Below, in pieces: positions 5,951-7,316 of a stretch of DNA of 7,316 nt; within the stretch, counting starts at the first letter, position 1; every line of letters starts with the position of its first letter. The notes below the pieces were generated by a model. The model was not told the DNA's origin. It did not search any database and saw only the letters and a list, made by a program, of their open reading frames with translations. The position numbers and the translations under genes were made by a program. The stretch is from Planctomycetales bacterium (lineage in GTDB: Bacteria; Planctomycetota; Phycisphaerae; SM23-33): the NCBI GenBank assembly GCA_030673005.1, contig DAOVFI010000115.1, positions 1 to 7,316 on the forward strand, read 5' to 3'.

Positions 5951-6490
5951 ACACTGGCTTCAGGTGTGATAAAGGCAATTAAAGACGCCGAACCAGTCGA
6001 AAAAAACGGCCTGAAAATCGAAAGCGCCAAGGTAAAGGTTGAGACAAGGAAGTTCCCACCGCTCAGTCAAATTCGGCAGATACGAGAAGATAAGAACCGG
6101 CAACTGTCCGCTGCCGTCGAGGCCGGTAAGTTCCGCGACGCAAGGGCCTTGACGCAGGAGATAGCCCCGCTGGACTGCGCCGTCGGTTACGACGACCTGA
6201 TCCCCGGCTGCGAGAGCCTTTCGCTGGAAATCCAGGCCATCATGCTGGGTGACGTAGCGTTGCTGAGCATCCCGAACGAGGTGAACGTCTCGATAGGATT
6301 CGACATCAAGAAATCAGCCCCGACGAAGAAATTGCTGCTGCTGACGGTTACGAACGGTTACTACTATCACCTGCTCAAGCGGGACGAATACGCCGCCGGC
6401 GGGCACGAGGTCGGCCCGTGCTGCATCGCGCCCGGCGCCGGCGAGAAAGTAACGGCCGAAGCATTAAAACTGCTCGAAAGACTGAAGTGA
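5948..6490 (+). CDS. Neutral/alkaline ceramidase-family protein, C-terminal part (after the in-frame stop)
   Basis: This encodes 180 residues in the same frame as 5069-5932, ending at TGA. Counting across the stop, the undivided protein would be 473 residues, plausible for the short bacterial form that lacks the extra C-terminal domain of the well-studied Pseudomonas enzyme. Residues 1-12 (MTLASGVIKAIK) match the expected helix. LSIPNEVNVSIGFDIK (106-121) resembles the segment holding the metal-binding Glu (candidate Glu 111), and TNGYYYHLL (135-143) with EYAAGGHE (147-154) resembles the Tyr-containing segment near the zinc site. The candidate Glu and Tyr ligands are therefore here and the His ligands in the upstream half, so neither half alone should be active. 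It may be made by restart at ATG 5948, or this may be a decaying pseudogene. Confidence 0.75.
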   Translation: MTLASGVIKAIKDAEPVEKNGLKIESAKVKVETRKFPPLSQIRQIREDKNRQLSAAVEAGKFRDARALTQEIAPLDCAVGYDDLIPGCESLSLEIQAIMLGDVALLSIPNEVNVSIGFDIKKSAPTKKLLLLTVTNGYYYHLLKRDEYAAGGHEVGPCCIAPGAGEKVTAEALKLLERLK

Positions 6491-6524
6491 GATCCCAAAG
6501 AGAACGGTTGCAAGAGAACAATGA

Positions 6525-6528
6525 GAGG
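6525..6528 (+). promoter_or_regulatory. Ribosome binding site for the 6534 gene
   Basis: GAGG lies five bases before ATG 6534 and only two before ATG 6531, so the second of the two adjacent ATG codons is the likelier start. Confidence 0.5.
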
Positions 6529-6533
6529 AAATG

Positions 6534-7316
6534 ATGATTACAGCAAAAATCAAGGTGGTTTTGGTGTGTGCAGCGGTATTACTGACGGCAGCGGAGGCCG
6601 GGGCTGTCGGAGTGCCGAAGAAGATAAAAATCGCTTTATGGACAAACTCGAAAACCAACAACGATAAACTCATGTTCCTCGCCAGGCCCGGCGAAAAGAT
6701 CAAATTCAGCATGAAAACGAGCAGCCAAGGTCAATACCGCTGGCGGGTAAATCGTTCGATCCGGAAAAAGGCTGACGGCAGCTCGTTCACCTGGACCGTG
6801 CCGGCAAAAAAGGGCGTCTGGAACATAACGGCTGGCATCGCCGGCGCCGAAGGCAGGGGCGAGGTAACCTGGAGCGTTACGACCTCTGCAATCAAAACGG
6901 TCAAACCGGGCAAATCAATTCAAAAGGCGATAGATTCGCTGCCCGCCGAAGGCGGGATCGTGGAACTTCTCGGCGGGACGTGGGAACTGACCGCCCCGAT
7001 TAAGATCGTCAAGAGAGGCAATATAACAATCAGGGGCACCGGTATTGGTAAAACTCACCTCCGCACCGATCGTAAGATGGTGATGATACAAATTACCCCC
7101 TTCGAAGATAATGCCTGGGTTCTCGATGAAACCAGAGGCGGCAGGGCGGTCCAGAGGCTTGGGCGCGACCCCGCGATGAAGGCGGACTACATCGAGAATA
7201 TCACACTGGCGGATTTTCACCTGAAGAGTGACGGCGTCCCTGTCGCTAAACCGGTCTTCCAGCGAGGCGGTATCCTGTTGGCCAAAGTTTCCAATTCCCG
7301 AATATTCAATGTTTGC
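6534..7316 (+). CDS. Secreted Ig-like / pectate-lyase-like beta-helix protein, 3'-truncated
   Basis: The frame is open to the last base (261 codons from ATG 6534; 262 from ATG 6531). Residues 1 to about 25 form a signal peptide (MITAKIK, then hydrophobic VVLVCAAVLLTAA, cleavage near AEAGA). Residues about 30-118 are the same Ig/PKD-like module as in the two upstream paralogues: LWTNSKTNNDKLMFLARPGE, YRWRVNR, FTWTVP, KKGVWNI, WSVTTS. From about 121 a right-handed beta-helix begins in the manner of pectate-lyase-superfamily proteins: KPGKSIQKAIDSLPAEGGIVEL, GTWELTAPIKI, NITIRGTGIGKTHLR, YIENITLADFHLKS. There is no LamG-like domain in between. Only 43 bases separate it from the ceramidase-like gene, so the two are probably co-transcribed. 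The product is probably exported; a polysaccharide substrate is inferred from the fold pattern only. Confidence 0.85.
   Translation, partial: MITAKIKVVLVCAAVLLTAAEAGAVGVPKKIKIALWTNSKTNNDKLMFLARPGEKIKFSMKTSSQGQYRWRVNRSIRKKADGSSFTWTVPAKKGVWNITAGIAGAEGRGEVTWSVTTSAIKTVKPGKSIQKAIDSLPAEGGIVELLGGTWELTAPIKIVKRGNITIRGTGIGKTHLRTDRKMVMIQITPFEDNAWVLDETRGGRAVQRLGRDPAMKADYIENITLADFHLKSDGVPVAKPVFQRGGILLAKVSNSRIFNVC

Noticed and set aside
5776..5982. Frameshift explanation for the broken ceramidase-like gene
   Set aside because: Both halves are in the same reading frame, and the alternative frame here carries no family sequence, so a point change is simpler than two compensating shifts.

Overview
The window looks like a fragment of a chromosome from an uncultured, GC-rich Planctomycetota-type bacterium (Phycisphaerae-like is my best guess; Lentisphaerae or Kiritimatiellota are possible). 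This rests on the gene content: large secreted beta-helix/LamG-like proteins, a short ceramidase-family protein, and intergenic spacers full of GC-rich hairpin repeats. I cannot confirm the taxon without a search. All real genes are on the + strand.

Layout: (1) 2-2344 is the body of a secreted multidomain protein whose start lies left of the window. (2) 2345-2684 is a 340-base spacer holding four copies of a small stem-loop repeat in a mirrored arrangement. (3) 2685-4796 is a complete paralogue of the first gene with a clear signal peptide. (4) 4797-5068 is a 272-base spacer with two inverted copies of another hairpin and a third palindrome between them. (5) 5069-6490 is a neutral/alkaline ceramidase-family gene interrupted by one in-frame TAA at 5930, leaving a 287-residue N-terminal part and a 180-residue C-terminal part in the same frame. 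(6) 6534-7316 is the 5' part of a third secreted protein that runs off the right edge.

The three secreted proteins share an N-terminal Ig/PKD-like module (W-x-VN, WTVP and KG-I/V-W motifs). The first two continue with a concanavalin/LamG-like domain, a short or long beta-helix and a C-terminal carboxypeptidase-regulatory-like Ig domain. The third goes straight from the module into a pectate-lyase-like beta-helix. This is a tandem family of probable cell-surface or exported carbohydrate-associated proteins made by duplication and module exchange. No catalytic activity is demonstrated for any of them. The ceramidase-like gene sits inside this tandem set and has no visible signal peptide.

The points most worth checking are the in-frame stop that divides the predicted zinc site, followed at once by a ribosome-binding-like sequence and ATG; the 2401-2607 repeat, whose stems change in a compensatory way between copies; and the module swap among the tandem paralogues. 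I saw no CRISPR array, tRNA, rRNA, intact transposase or defence system.
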